Source: SUG2458 sp051872335 (GTDB lineage: Bacteria; Bacillota_I; Bacilli_A; RFN20; CAG-826). Taken from it: a DNA stretch of 45,572 nt. The stretch covers positions 1-45,572 of the forward strand of contig JBJEDT010000009.1 in assembly GCA_051872335.1 (NCBI GenBank). The letters are read 5' to 3'. The notes under the pieces were generated by a model that was given only the letters and a program-made list of their open reading frames with translations, did no database searches and had not been told where the DNA came from. The position numbers were made by a program, and so were the translations under genes. Shown here piece by piece: positions 1 through 6,136 of the stretch (the first letter of the stretch is position 1; every line of letters starts with the position of its first letter).

Positions 1-30
1 TATAATGGTGTTACTTAATTGAACACACAC

Positions 31-47
31 TCCAATAAATGGGGGTA
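31..47 (+). repeat. 17-bp terminal inverted repeat, left copy
   Basis: The sequence tccaataaatgggggta occurs here and, exactly inverted, at 45524-45540. The flanking bases differ, so the match is 17 bp. It resembles the outer end of IS3-family elements as I remember them (a tgtccaat...gggg motif), with the element body lying outside the window. No transposase is visible, so the IS assignment is inference. Confidence 0.5.
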
Positions 48-63
48 GCCTCAAAATGAAACA

Positions 64-93
64 AGAATCGACTTAAAAATCGGTTCTTTTTTT
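64..93 (+). terminator. Rho-independent terminator-like hairpin
   Basis: An 8-bp stem (agaatcga with tcggttct, one G-U pair) is followed by a T run at 84-93. It would end a transcript entering from the left edge of the window. Confidence 0.55.
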
Positions 94-174
94 ATGAAAT
101 TATGCATTAACATTAAATAAATTCAGCCTAGATTTTGTTATCTTGACATCACCAAACCACTTTTTCAAATTATA

Positions 175-191
175 GCACATGTAAAATGTGC
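175..191 (+). other. Hairpin upstream of the small peptide gene
   Basis: GCACAT and ATGTGC form a 6-bp stem with a 5-nt loop, ending 10 nt before the Shine-Dalgarno sequence of the ORF at 218. A TTGACA -35-like hexamer lies at 143-148. The hairpin may shape the 5' leader of that mRNA; this is inference. Confidence 0.3.
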
Positions 192-217
192 AGATGGTTC
201 TTGGAGGTGATGTAAAG

Positions 218-319
218 ATGAACAAAAAAAATAAAAAAGTACTTGAACTCCTACTTCAAGTACTTCAAATTATCTATTACTTTCTAAAAATAATTTTAGA
301 AGTAATATCCATAATTTAA
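218..319 (+). CDS. 33-aa amphipathic small peptide, type I toxin-like
   Basis: This short ORF follows a near-perfect Shine-Dalgarno (TTGGAGGTGA at 201-210) with 7-nt spacing. The peptide has a lysine-rich start (MNKKNKK) followed by a hydrophobic, leucine/isoleucine-rich segment with isolated Glu, Gln and Lys. It is therefore a short basic-then-hydrophobic peptide like type I toxins (TxpA, BsrG, Fst) or modulin-type peptides. Two strong hairpins lie inside the coding sequence: 237-265 (11-bp stem) and 282-301 (8-bp stem). I see no antisense antitoxin promoter. Real translation is likely from the RBS; the toxin role is speculation. Confidence 0.45.
   Translation: MNKKNKKVLELLLQVLQIIYYFLKIILEVISII
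237..265 (+). repeat. 11-bp inverted repeat inside the 33-aa ORF
   Basis: AAGTACTTGAA at 237-247 pairs perfectly with TTCAAGTACTT at 255-265 across a 7-nt loop. It is followed by a second hairpin, TTCTAAAA/TTTTAGAA at 282-301. There is no T run, so these are not terminators. They make the small mRNA highly structured. Confidence 0.6.
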
Positions 320-321
320 AG

Positions 322-510
322 TTACACTATTTCATTGTAGTTCGCAAGTCCTTTTTTATTTTTGTCCATTTTATCTCTTGCTTTAGTCAATCGTAACTTT
401 TAAATATATAAATTACCTTTAGAAGTATAATCTTGCAAATATATTAAATAATCTTTAATTGATGTAGAAAATTTTATATTACTTATTGATTTAATCTTTT
501 TAAATTTAAT
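322..510 (-). pseudogene. Coding relic, C-terminal fragment of unknown gene
   Basis: One minus-strand frame reads as plausible protein for about 60 codons but has an in-frame TAA at 400-402 and no start codon or ribosome binding site. The last segment reads KLRLTKARDKMDKNKKGLAN and is lysine-rich. I do not recognise the family. It may be a decayed plasmid or mobile-element gene, in keeping with the other relics nearby. Confidence 0.25.
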
Positions 511-547
511 TTAAAATCAGTATATCAAGTTTATTTTTTGTTTTTAA

Positions 548-670
548 AACCACATAGATAATATTAATGGTTGGTTATATAATATTAATACAGTTCATTC
601 TGAAGATGATTTGTATAGACATATTTTCCATCAAATTTTAAAATTTATTGTATTTTTTTTCGAAATATAA
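548..670 (+). pseudogene. Coding relic without a start codon
   Basis: A 40-codon open frame begins directly after a stop codon and has protein-like composition, including the segment GWLYNINTVHSEDDLYRHIF. There is no ATG and no RBS. It could be the tail of a decayed transposase or replication gene, but I cannot name a family. It ends in T-rich sequence just upstream of a small promoter and hairpin. Confidence 0.22.
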
Positions 671-676
671 TATATT
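648..676 (+). promoter_or_regulatory. Candidate promoter for a roughly 55-nt RNA
   Basis: TTGTAT (648-653), a 17-nt spacer and TATATT (671-676) lie just before the hairpin and T run at 711-738. Together they could define a very small RNA starting near 683. The surrounding A/T richness makes chance matches likely. Confidence 0.25.
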
Positions 677-710
677 ATAAATAATGCGGGTACACAATTG
701 ATGTTCCGAT

Positions 711-738
711 GGGAGAACAAAAAAGTTCTCCTTTTTAT
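711..738 (+). terminator. Rho-independent terminator
   Basis: GGAGAAC (712-718) and GTTCTCC (725-731) form a perfect 7-bp stem with an A6 loop followed by a T run. No protein-coding gene ends just upstream, which suggests a short RNA or a relic. Confidence 0.6.
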
Positions 739-741
739 TAA

Positions 742-891
742 TCAATTTTTATATCTTCTAGGATAAATAGTCCTATCATGATTTTCTTTATAATGAATAT
801 TTTTTAATGGAACATTAATTGAACTATGATTAATTCCACTCAAGAGTAAACTCTTTAATTGATTTTTGGAACAAGTAAAAATTACTATTTT
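742..891 (-). pseudogene. Coding relic, 49-codon C-terminal fragment
   Basis: A minus-strand open frame begins after a TAG and ends with TGA at 742-744. It has a protein-like composition (for example LLLSGINHSSINVPLKNIHY) and a basic tail ending YPRRYKN. There is no ATG or Shine-Dalgarno. I do not recognise it; it is most likely the surviving end of a lost gene. Confidence 0.25.
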
Positions 892-972
892 CTATATTGT
901 CAAACTTTACATAAATTATTTATTTTTATTACAATGATGTGCTTATTTTTTCTTATAGGTAGTCTATAATAC

Positions 973-1029
973 TTAATCATAAAATTGGATTAAATTTAAA
1001 ATGAAAGAATTAAAAATATAAAAATTCAT
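973..1029 (-). CDS. 18-aa hydrophobic micro-ORF with strong RBS
   Basis: Reading leftward, AAGGTGGTGA followed by ATG (1027-1029) opens an 18-residue ORF made mostly of Phe, Ile, Asn, Leu and Tyr, ending with TAA. The ribosome binding site is unusually good for such a poor region. It could be a leader peptide, a micropeptide, or the surviving start of a truncated gene. No function can be assigned. Confidence 0.3.
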   Translation of the reverse strand: MNFYIFNSFILNLIQFYD

Positions 1030-1102
1030 ATAATCACCACCTTTTGATTTAATATCTAAACATCCTTTATTGATGTTAATTATCAAGCTTATTAACTATT
1101 TT

Positions 1103-1378
1103 TCAATTAAATAAACAACACTTTTTTGTTATTCCCAATTTTTTTAATAATTTTGTTTTCATATTAATTGGTAAAGAATCTAAATTACCTAAATATTTAG
1201 AATTTCCAGTTTTTGGAGAATACTTGACCAAATAAGGAATAACTTTTGATACTTTACCAAAAATTTTGACATCTTTTCTTGGTTTATTTTTAACAAAGAC
1301 TTTATTAGAACTTACTAAAGTTAAACCATTAAAACTTTGACGTTTTAGATTATATTTTCAATTTTTAGTAATTGACAC
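1103..1378 (-). pseudogene. 91-codon gene with an in-frame TGA at codon 7
   Basis: A GTG start (1376-1378) follows AGGAAGTGA. The frame stays open to a TGA at 1103-1105 except for one TGA at 1358-1360 (codon 7, context K-N-stop-K-Y-N). The rest is basic and protein-like, with KVFVKNKPRKDVKIFGKVSK and LGNLDSLPINMKTKLLKKLG. Replacing the TGA by Trp would give a continuous 91-residue protein. The simplest reading is a TGG-to-TGA nonsense mutation; a code-4 donor is less likely because the gene also ends in TGA. It may form an operon with the two small genes at 1525-1923. Family unknown. Confidence 0.35.
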
Positions 1379-1400
1379 AATATCACTTCCTTTCTATAAT
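1372..1400 (+). promoter_or_regulatory. Perfect consensus sigma-A promoter
   Basis: TTGACA (1372-1377), exactly 17 nt, and TATAAT (1395-1400). It would start transcription near 1407. It overlaps the start codon of the divergent pseudogene at 1378. It is the best-matching promoter I found in the window. Confidence 0.8.
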
Positions 1401-1406
1401 TAAATT

Positions 1407-1526
1407 GGCCCTGAGAGGTGTGAACAACACATGGGAACAATGAGTACCCCTTAAGACCAGACGACCTAGGGGCGACAAATGGGCGAGACTGGTCTACTTA
1501 ACAAGTTCCAAAACTTGTTTTTTTTT
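1407..1526 (+). ncRNA. Structured small RNA, about 120 nt, unknown family
   Basis: A transcript from the perfect promoter would begin GGCCCTGAGAGG and end at the terminator 1500-1526. It contains a long stem (TTAAGACCAG near 1452-1461 with CTGGTCTACTTAA at 1490-1502), a G-rich apical part (GGGGCGACAAATGGGCGAGA) and a 5' part with GTGT/ACAC and GGG/CCC pairings. It has no open reading frame with an RBS. The G+C content is clearly higher than its surroundings, as expected of a functional RNA. It is not a tRNA, tmRNA, SRP RNA or any riboswitch I know. It could be an antisense or regulatory RNA of the adjacent accessory genes. Confidence 0.6.
1500..1526 (+). terminator. Terminator of the small RNA
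   Basis: AACAAGTT and AACTTGTT form an 8-bp stem with a CCAA loop, followed by nine T. The run overlaps the stop codon of the minus-strand gene at 1525. Confidence 0.8.
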
Positions 1527-1713
1527 AATTTGTCCATTGTTTATATTTCTTATCCCACTGAGCACGTCTACCATCAGCAGTGTAAATATCAATAGTTCTA
1601 CCCTTATTAGTAGAAACATAACATGTTGCTTTATTGAGAATATTACGTTCTCTATAACCAGCTTTACATTTCATTTCACTTAATTGATATTTACTAGGTT
1701 TTTTACATAACAT
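1525..1713 (-). CDS. Small basic hypothetical protein, 62 aa
   Basis: The ATG is preceded by AGAGGGGTGA at good spacing, so the gene is probably translated. The protein is basic and soluble with four Cys or Tyr-flanked segments (for example MKCKAGYRERN and KGRTIDIYTADGRRAQW), and ends in QWTN. It follows the 65-aa ORF by 12 nt in the same direction, suggesting a two-gene operon. I do not recognise the family; an accessory plasmid or phage-satellite gene is possible. Confidence 0.45.
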   Translation of the reverse strand: MLCKKPSKYQLSEMKCKAGYRERNILNKATCYVSTNKGRTIDIYTADGRRAQWDKKYKQWTN

Positions 1714-1725
1714 AAATTCACCCCT

Positions 1726-1923
1726 CTATTTTCCAGCAAGTAAATATTTATAAAATCTATTAATCATAATTCTTTTATTATCAGGTGTTCTATAATAAAC
1801 TTTACCAACACATTTTTGTTTTTTTATTTGTATATTTTTTATTAATGTTAAGAACAAATAATTAATAAATTTTATTGACAAAAATTTTTTAAAATCTATA
1901 TTATAAATACGGTAATTAATCAC
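1726..1923 (-). CDS. Small hypothetical protein, 65 aa
   Basis: The start would be GTG (1921-1923) without a convincing Shine-Dalgarno, so the beginning is uncertain. The N-terminal half is hydrophobic (roughly residues 13-32 could form one membrane segment). The C-terminal half is basic, with GKVYYRTPDNKRIMINRFYK. It lies 12 nt upstream of the 62-aa gene. No family recognised; it could also be a truncated gene. Confidence 0.35.
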   Translation of the reverse strand: MINYRIYNIDFKKFLSIKFINYLFLTLIKNIQIKKQKCVGKVYYRTPDNKRIMINRFYKYLLAGK

Positions 1924-1980
1924 AGGAATTTATTTCCGTGACTTCGCCTTGAGGAAATCGGTTGATTACTTTTTTTAATA
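1916..1980 (+). other. Inverted-repeat structure before a T run
   Basis: TAATCA/TGATTA enclose ATTTCC/GGAAAT, with a loop containing gtgacttcgcctt, followed by CTTTTTTT. It overlaps the start of the minus-strand ORF at 1923. It could be a plus-strand terminator or part of a structured RNA. Confidence 0.35.
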
Positions 1981-2056
1981 TTAAGATTTTTATTTGAATA
2001 TATCAAAAAAAGAATAATATTATTTTTATTCATAGAGGAAAATTATAGCATGAAAT

Positions 2057-2079
2057 AGGACAATTCGCGTCCTTTTTGT
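2057..2079 (+). terminator. Short terminator-like hairpin
   Basis: AGGAC/GTCCT form a 5-bp stem with a 7-nt loop, followed by TTTTTG. The stem is weak. It separates the accessory region from the sirtuin promoter. Confidence 0.4.
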
Positions 2080-2104
2080 TTTAAGTAAAATATGATAATA
2101 TAAA
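2076..2104 (+). promoter_or_regulatory. Sirtuin gene promoter
   Basis: TTGTTT (2076-2081), a 17-nt spacer and TATAAA (2099-2104) lie 34 nt before the start codon. Confidence 0.5.
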
Positions 2105-2138
2105 TTTAGAAAACAAATGATGAATAGGGGTGTTTATA

Positions 2139-2864
2139 ATGGATGAAAAGATCAAAAAATTAAATGATATTATTAATGAATCACAAAGAATTGTTTTTTT
2201 TGGAGGTGCTGGTGTTTCTACAGAATCTGGAATACCTGATTTTAGAAGTGCAACAGGATTATTTAATCAAGATTGCTTTTATAAAGTAGAGGAAGTTGTT
2301 TCTCACTCTTTTTTAGCAAATAATCCAGAATTTTTCTTTGAATTTATTTTTTCTAAAATGGTTTATAAAGATGCGCTTCCTAACGATTGTCATAAAAAGT
2401 TAGCAGAACTTGAAAAAGCTGGTAAACTTTCTGCTATTATTACTCAAAATGTTGATGGCCTACATCAAAAAGCTGGTAGTAAGAATGTAATCGAATTACA
2501 TGGAACAATCAATAAGTGGCATTGTAAACATTGTGGCAAAGTATATGATTTAGAGAATTTACCACCACATGATCCAATTCCTTATTGTTCTTGTGGAGGT
2601 ATTATTAGACCAGATGTTGTTTTATATCAAGAACCTTTGAATCAAGATGATATAAAAAAAGCAGTTGAATATATATCAAATGCTGATACTTTAATAATTG
2701 GAGGAACTTCATTAGTTGTTCAACCTGCTGCTAGTTTAGTAAGATACTTTAGAGGAAAGCATCTTATCATAATGAACAAGTCGTATAAAGATGGTGACGT
2801 TGTGTGCGATGTGTTAATAAACGACTCAATTGGAGAAGCTTTCAAACAGGTTGAAATTAAATAG
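2139..2864 (+). CDS. cobB: Sirtuin-type NAD-dependent protein deacylase
   Basis: A class III deacylase that removes acyl groups from protein lysines using NAD. The NAD-binding motif GGAGVSTESGIPDFRS is near residues 22-37, TQNVDGLHQKAG near 103-114, and the ELHG catalytic histidine near 121. A zinc ribbon follows with Cys pairs in WHCKHCG and CSCGG, then GGTSLVVQPAASL near the C terminus. At 241 aa it has the usual bacterial length. I chose ATG 2139 rather than the in-frame GTG at 2130, because AGGGGTG (2126-2132) is correctly spaced only for the ATG. It appears monocistronic with its own promoter. Confidence 0.93.
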   Translation: MDEKIKKLNDIINESQRIVFFGGAGVSTESGIPDFRSATGLFNQDCFYKVEEVVSHSFLANNPEFFFEFIFSKMVYKDALPNDCHKKLAELEKAGKLSAIITQNVDGLHQKAGSKNVIELHGTINKWHCKHCGKVYDLENLPPHDPIPYCSCGGIIRPDVVLYQEPLNQDDIKKAVEYISNADTLIIGGTSLVVQPAASLVRYFRGKHLIIMNKSYKDGDVVCDVLINDSIGEAFKQVEIK

Positions 2865-2918
2865 TGCATTTTGTTTACTTTTACCTAAATTTATGGTAAA
2901 AATAAATTGTTCCTTTTA

Positions 2919-3005
2919 ACATGGGGGAGTAGCAAGCACAAAGTGCGATAAATCAACAGCTTGATTTTTATAATCTGGTTTATCTTAATATGCAAGACTC
3001 ATGTA
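2919..3005 (+). promoter_or_regulatory. yybP-ykoY manganese riboswitch aptamer
   Basis: The two conserved strands of this family are visible: GGGGGAGTAGC at 2923-2933 and GCAAGAC at 2992-2998. They are enclosed by a P1 stem, ACATG (2919-2923) with CATGT (3000-3004). The layout matches the Bacillus yybP example as I recall it (GGGGAGUAGC ... GCAAGACC). This RNA class binds Mn2+. It sits directly in front of a cation exchanger gene, a typical target. Confidence 0.85.
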
Positions 3006-3040
3006 TGGCAATCTATGCTATACATGAGTTTTATTTTTTT
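2997..3040 (+). terminator. Riboswitch expression-platform terminator
   Basis: ACTCATGTAT (2997-3006) pairs with ATACATGAGT (3020-3029), with extra GGC/GCT pairing, followed by TTTATTTTTTT. The 5' arm reuses the CATGT strand of aptamer P1, so ligand-stabilised P1 should prevent termination. This predicts an ON switch with manganese. Confidence 0.8.
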
Positions 3041-3054
3041 GAAGGAGGTTTTTT

Positions 3055-4077
3055 ATGATTTACGCTTTATATGTAGTTTTATTAGTTGCTGTTGTTTATT
3101 TATCTATGAAACTCGGTGATTTTGTCGATTTGTTAGATAAGAAAACAAATATTTCAGGAGCCTTTATTGGAGGTGTAATGTTAGCAGCTGTAACTAGTTT
3201 ACCTGAACTCTTTACTTCAGGTTCTGCTGTTTTACTTGTAGGAGAAAATGATTTAGTATTAGGAAATATTTTTGGTAGTAATATTTTCAATATGATAGTT
3301 ATTGCAATAGGAGTTTTAGTTTTCTTTAAAGGATTTAAGAAAAGTAAAATCTCTTCTTGGCACATTGTTTTATTAAGTGTGACTGGTGCCTTTTATTTAT
3401 TAAGTGCCTTTGCAATCTTTTTCCCAAACATTCAATTAATTTTTACTTTTTACATTCCAGGAATTGATAAAAACTTTGGTTTCTTCAATATTGTATCTTT
3501 CTTAATTTTATTAACGTACATTATTTTAATTTTGAAACAACCAAAAACTAAAGAAGACGAAGATGAGGAAAAAGAAGAAACTGAAAGCAAATTAACAGTT
3601 AAACAAATCGTTGTTTTATTTGTTATTTGCGCAGTTCTGCTAATTGGTGTATCAATTGCTATTACTTATGTAACTGATATTGTTGCTGATAAATTAGGAC
3701 TTGGTAAAACAGTAGCTGGAGCAATTCTACTTGGTGTTGCTACTTCATTACCAGAATTAGTATCTTGTTTAACATTAATGAGAAAACAAAATTTTGATGC
3801 AGCTTTTGGTGACATTACAGGATCAAATTTATTTAACTTTACTATTTTAGGTATTGCTGATTTATTATCAGTTCATAATAGTGTTTATACAAATAATAGT
3901 GAAGTTATTCTATTCCTTATTTGTACAACTGTTTCCTTAGTATGTTTATTTACTGTTGTTTTAGTTAAATCTAAAAAAGGAGAAATGCAATCAAATAAGT
4001 GGGCTTTCTTATTTATTCCTTTAAGTATAATTATTCTAGCGTCATACATTTGTTCAATTGCTTTTAATATTATTTAA
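3055..4077 (+). CDS. CaCA-family cation exchanger (YrbG-like), probable Mn2+/Ca2+ efflux
   Basis: A polytopic membrane antiporter of 340 aa with two alpha repeats in inverted arrangement. The first has AAVTSLPELFTSG with GNIFGSNIFNM; the second has GVATSLPELVSC with GDITGSNLFNF. These are the ion-coordinating signatures of Na+/Ca2+ exchanger superfamily proteins. A charged loop (KTKEDEDEEKEETESK, about residues 165-180) separates the two halves, as in the family. About ten hydrophobic segments are visible. The RBS is GAAGGAGG. The manganese riboswitch directly upstream argues that manganese is the physiological signal and probably a transported ion; this is inference from context. Confidence 0.88.
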   Translation: MIYALYVVLLVAVVYLSMKLGDFVDLLDKKTNISGAFIGGVMLAAVTSLPELFTSGSAVLLVGENDLVLGNIFGSNIFNMIVIAIGVLVFFKGFKKSKISSWHIVLLSVTGAFYLLSAFAIFFPNIQLIFTFYIPGIDKNFGFFNIVSFLILLTYIILILKQPKTKEDEDEEKEETESKLTVKQIVVLFVICAVLLIGVSIAITYVTDIVADKLGLGKTVAGAILLGVATSLPELVSCLTLMRKQNFDAAFGDITGSNLFNFTILGIADLLSVHNSVYTNNSEVILFLICTTVSLVCLFTVVLVKSKKGEMQSNKWAFLFIPLSIIILASYICSIAFNII

Positions 4078-4172
4078 AAAAAAATTAACAATTTGTTCAC
4101 AATTTTGTAAATTTTTATTGCTTTTTTGTGAAAATGATTGTAATATGTATTTGTACATAGGAGGTTAGTATT

Positions 4173-4952
4173 ATGTTCTTAGCATCTTTAGATCCGACCC
4201 CATTTTTTCCACAAGCGGGTCAATCAATAAAATTTGACTGGGTTTCAATCGTTTATTTGGTCATTTTGGTATTAAGTATTTTAGTAGGTATTAAAAGAGG
4301 TTTCTTTAAAACTTTAATTAATGCTTTAGGTGGAATTATTGTTATCGCAGTTGCGCTTTTATTAGCAAAACCTATAGGTAATATGTTATTTGAAACGGGA
4401 TTGAAAGAAACAATCTTTAATCCAGTTCAATCTTGGTTAATAGGTAAAAATAGTTCGATGGAGGTTGTTATTCCAGTAGAAAATGCTGCGGAAGCTTTAA
4501 AAACAGCATTAGGTGAAATTGGTACACCAGCTGCTTTAATTGAAACTTTAGTAAATGTTATTTTACCATTTGTTCCTGAAACTGGTAGCTTTACTCCAGC
4601 TGAAGTAATTGCATTAGGTATTACAAACTATGTTTTAATTGTTGGTGCATTCTTAGTATTATGTATTGTCTTATTTATTGTATTAATGATATTAAAACGC
4701 TTCTTTAACAAATTATCTGAAATCGAATTCCTTAAATGGATCGATAAGACACTTGGTGGTGTTTTGGGATTAGTAGTTGGTGCATGCTTTGTATGTTTTA
4801 TAAGTTATGGATTAACATTCTTATCAACTTTTCCATCTTGCCAAGATTTTATTACAAATACATTGTACTTATCAGATGATAGTGTTTGGACATTCTCAAA
4901 ATGTATTTATCAATACAATGTTGTCGGTGCACTATTTGAATTATATTTATAA
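4173..4952 (+). CDS. CvpA-family membrane protein
   Basis: A 259-aa protein with four to five membrane segments. It has the two typical CvpA landmarks: GIKRGFFKTLINALGG after the first helix, and DKTLGGVLGLVVGA before the last helices. A non-membrane region rich in Val, Ala and Glu (about residues 90-150) sits between. The family is linked to cell-envelope and colicin V phenotypes; the biochemical role is unclear. The RBS AGGAGG is well placed. The next gene, cdaA, has its own promoter after a terminator, so the two are not obligatorily co-transcribed. Confidence 0.75.
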   Translation: MFLASLDPTPFFPQAGQSIKFDWVSIVYLVILVLSILVGIKRGFFKTLINALGGIIVIAVALLLAKPIGNMLFETGLKETIFNPVQSWLIGKNSSMEVVIPVENAAEALKTALGEIGTPAALIETLVNVILPFVPETGSFTPAEVIALGITNYVLIVGAFLVLCIVLFIVLMILKRFFNKLSEIEFLKWIDKTLGGVLGLVVGACFVCFISYGLTFLSTFPSCQDFITNTLYLSDDSVWTFSKCIYQYNVVGALFELYL

Positions 4953-4974
4953 ATTAATGTAAATATAAATCGAG

Positions 4975-5015
4975 GATAGTATACATCTGTTTAGTAATTT
5001 AAAAAGTTTACTATC
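4975..5015 (+). other. Inverted repeat downstream of the CvpA gene
   Basis: GATAGTA (4975-4981) and TACTATC (5009-5015) enclose AGTAA...TTACT-like sequence. There is no T run directly after it. It may be part of a 3' UTR. The rest of 4953-5158 holds only the terminator at 5073. Confidence 0.3.
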
Positions 5016-5072
5016 TTTAGTACCCTCCTTTAAATAAAAAAATCCTTCATAAATCCATGATTACTAACAGAG

Positions 5073-5108
5073 AAAATTATGCTTGTTCGTCAAGCATAAT
5101 TTTTTTTC
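5073..5108 (+). terminator. Strong Rho-independent terminator
   Basis: AAAATTATGCTTG and CAAGCATAATTTT form a 13-bp stem with loop TTCGT and a T8 tail. Confidence 0.9.
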
Positions 5109-5158
5109 GAAAAAATTTATAAAAAATTTTAGTAAATTATTTAAAATTAAAAAATATT

Positions 5159-5187
5159 TTGTTAATATAAAATTAAAGAAATATTAA
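5159..5187 (+). promoter_or_regulatory. Promoter of the diadenylate cyclase gene
   Basis: TTGTTA (5159-5164), a 17-nt spacer and TATTAA (5182-5187) lie 60 nt before the ATG. Confidence 0.45.
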
Positions 5188-5247
5188 ATCTTTTTTACTA
5201 TGTATTTTTGATTAGAAAGTTTTTTCATTAAACGGAGAGTGATTTTT

Positions 5248-6072
5248 ATGGATGCTTTTTTTGTAGCAAATGAAATGTGGCTATCATCTTGGGAAGAAGT
5301 TGTCAATAGTTTAAAAAACCCGTTCTTTTTAGTTGACTTTATTTTAGCTATTATTGTAATTGTTTTATTAATTATTTTAGCTTTTAAAGTATTTAAATCA
5401 AAGAAATTTGCATTAATATTTTTAGCACTCTTTGTATCATTAGGAATTACATTATTTTTCCATTTATGGATTACATCTGTTGCGCTTTGCTTAATTATTT
5501 TATTAATTACAACTTTAATGACTATTATTTCTTCTAGTGAAATTCGTAGTGTTATGCATGATGATTTTAAATGGAATGGTACTATTGCCACTAAGAAAAA
5601 TACAGTTGAAAAAGAAGATTGGAAAAATTTATGTGATGTTTTAGAAAAATCTGTTATTGAAATGTCACGTAAAAAGTGTGGGGCACTTATTATTTTAGAA
5701 GTTAAAGATCGTATTACAACTGATCGTTTTTCGAGATATTCTAATTTAGATTGTGAAGTAACTGAAAATATTATACAAACTATTTTCTATAAAGGTTCTC
5801 CACTTCACGATGGGGCAACGATAATTAGAGAAGGTCGTATTTTAAGAGCTGGTGTTATTTTAGACTCAGTTAGTGTATCTACTGCTGCTATTCCTGGATC
5901 TTTAGGTTCTAGACACCGTGCTGCTTTAGGTATTAGTGAATCATGTGATTGTGTTTCAATAACTGTGAGTGAAGAAACAGGTTCTATTCACTTATTCCAT
6001 GAAGGCTCTATTAGAAAAGTTTATATGTCAAACTTTAAAGAGATGTTATTAGAGCTTTTACCAGTAGAATAA
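5248..6072 (+). CDS. cdaA: Membrane diadenylate cyclase CdaA (c-di-AMP synthase)
   Basis: Makes c-di-AMP from two ATP at the membrane. Three N-terminal helices span about residues 24-90. The DAC domain follows with GALIILEV near 145, the DGA motif in PLHDGATII near 188 and the RHRAA motif in GSRHRAALG near 222. At 274 aa it matches the usual CdaA length. ATG 5248 is preferred over GTG 5239 because GGAGAGTG is placed for the ATG. In most Firmicutes cdaA is followed by cdaR and glmM. Here a terminator follows at 6076 and then a hydrolase gene, so the usual partners are absent from this locus. Confidence 0.92.
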   Translation: MDAFFVANEMWLSSWEEVVNSLKNPFFLVDFILAIIVIVLLIILAFKVFKSKKFALIFLALFVSLGITLFFHLWITSVALCLIILLITTLMTIISSSEIRSVMHDDFKWNGTIATKKNTVEKEDWKNLCDVLEKSVIEMSRKKCGALIILEVKDRITTDRFSRYSNLDCEVTENIIQTIFYKGSPLHDGATIIREGRILRAGVILDSVSVSTAAIPGSLGSRHRAALGISESCDCVSITVSEETGSIHLFHEGSIRKVYMSNFKEMLLELLPVE

Positions 6073-6075
6073 TAT

Positions 6076-6104
6076 AAGGGAGTTAATTCTCCCTTTTATT
6101 TTTT
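6076..6104 (+). terminator. Rho-independent terminator after cdaA
   Basis: AAGGGAG/CTCCCTT form a 7-bp stem with loop TTAATT and a T-rich tail. Confidence 0.85.
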
Positions 6105-6136
6105 GTTTTTGTTCATATATTGAAAAGGGGACAAAA

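Noticed and set aside
1103..1378. Use of genetic code 4 (TGA = Trp) in the organism
   Set aside because: Many intact genes end in TGA (for example at 24222, 33261, 34394, 38304, 42218), and Trp is encoded by TGG throughout.
1407..1526. The small RNA as tmRNA, SRP RNA, RNase P, tRNA or T-box
   Set aside because: None of their signature sequences is present: no cloverleaf, no AGGGUGGNACCGCG, no SRP GGAAGCAG apical loop.
3096..3365. 89-aa minus-strand ORF inside the exchanger gene
   Set aside because: Shadow of the strongly conserved plus-strand transporter; no RBS.
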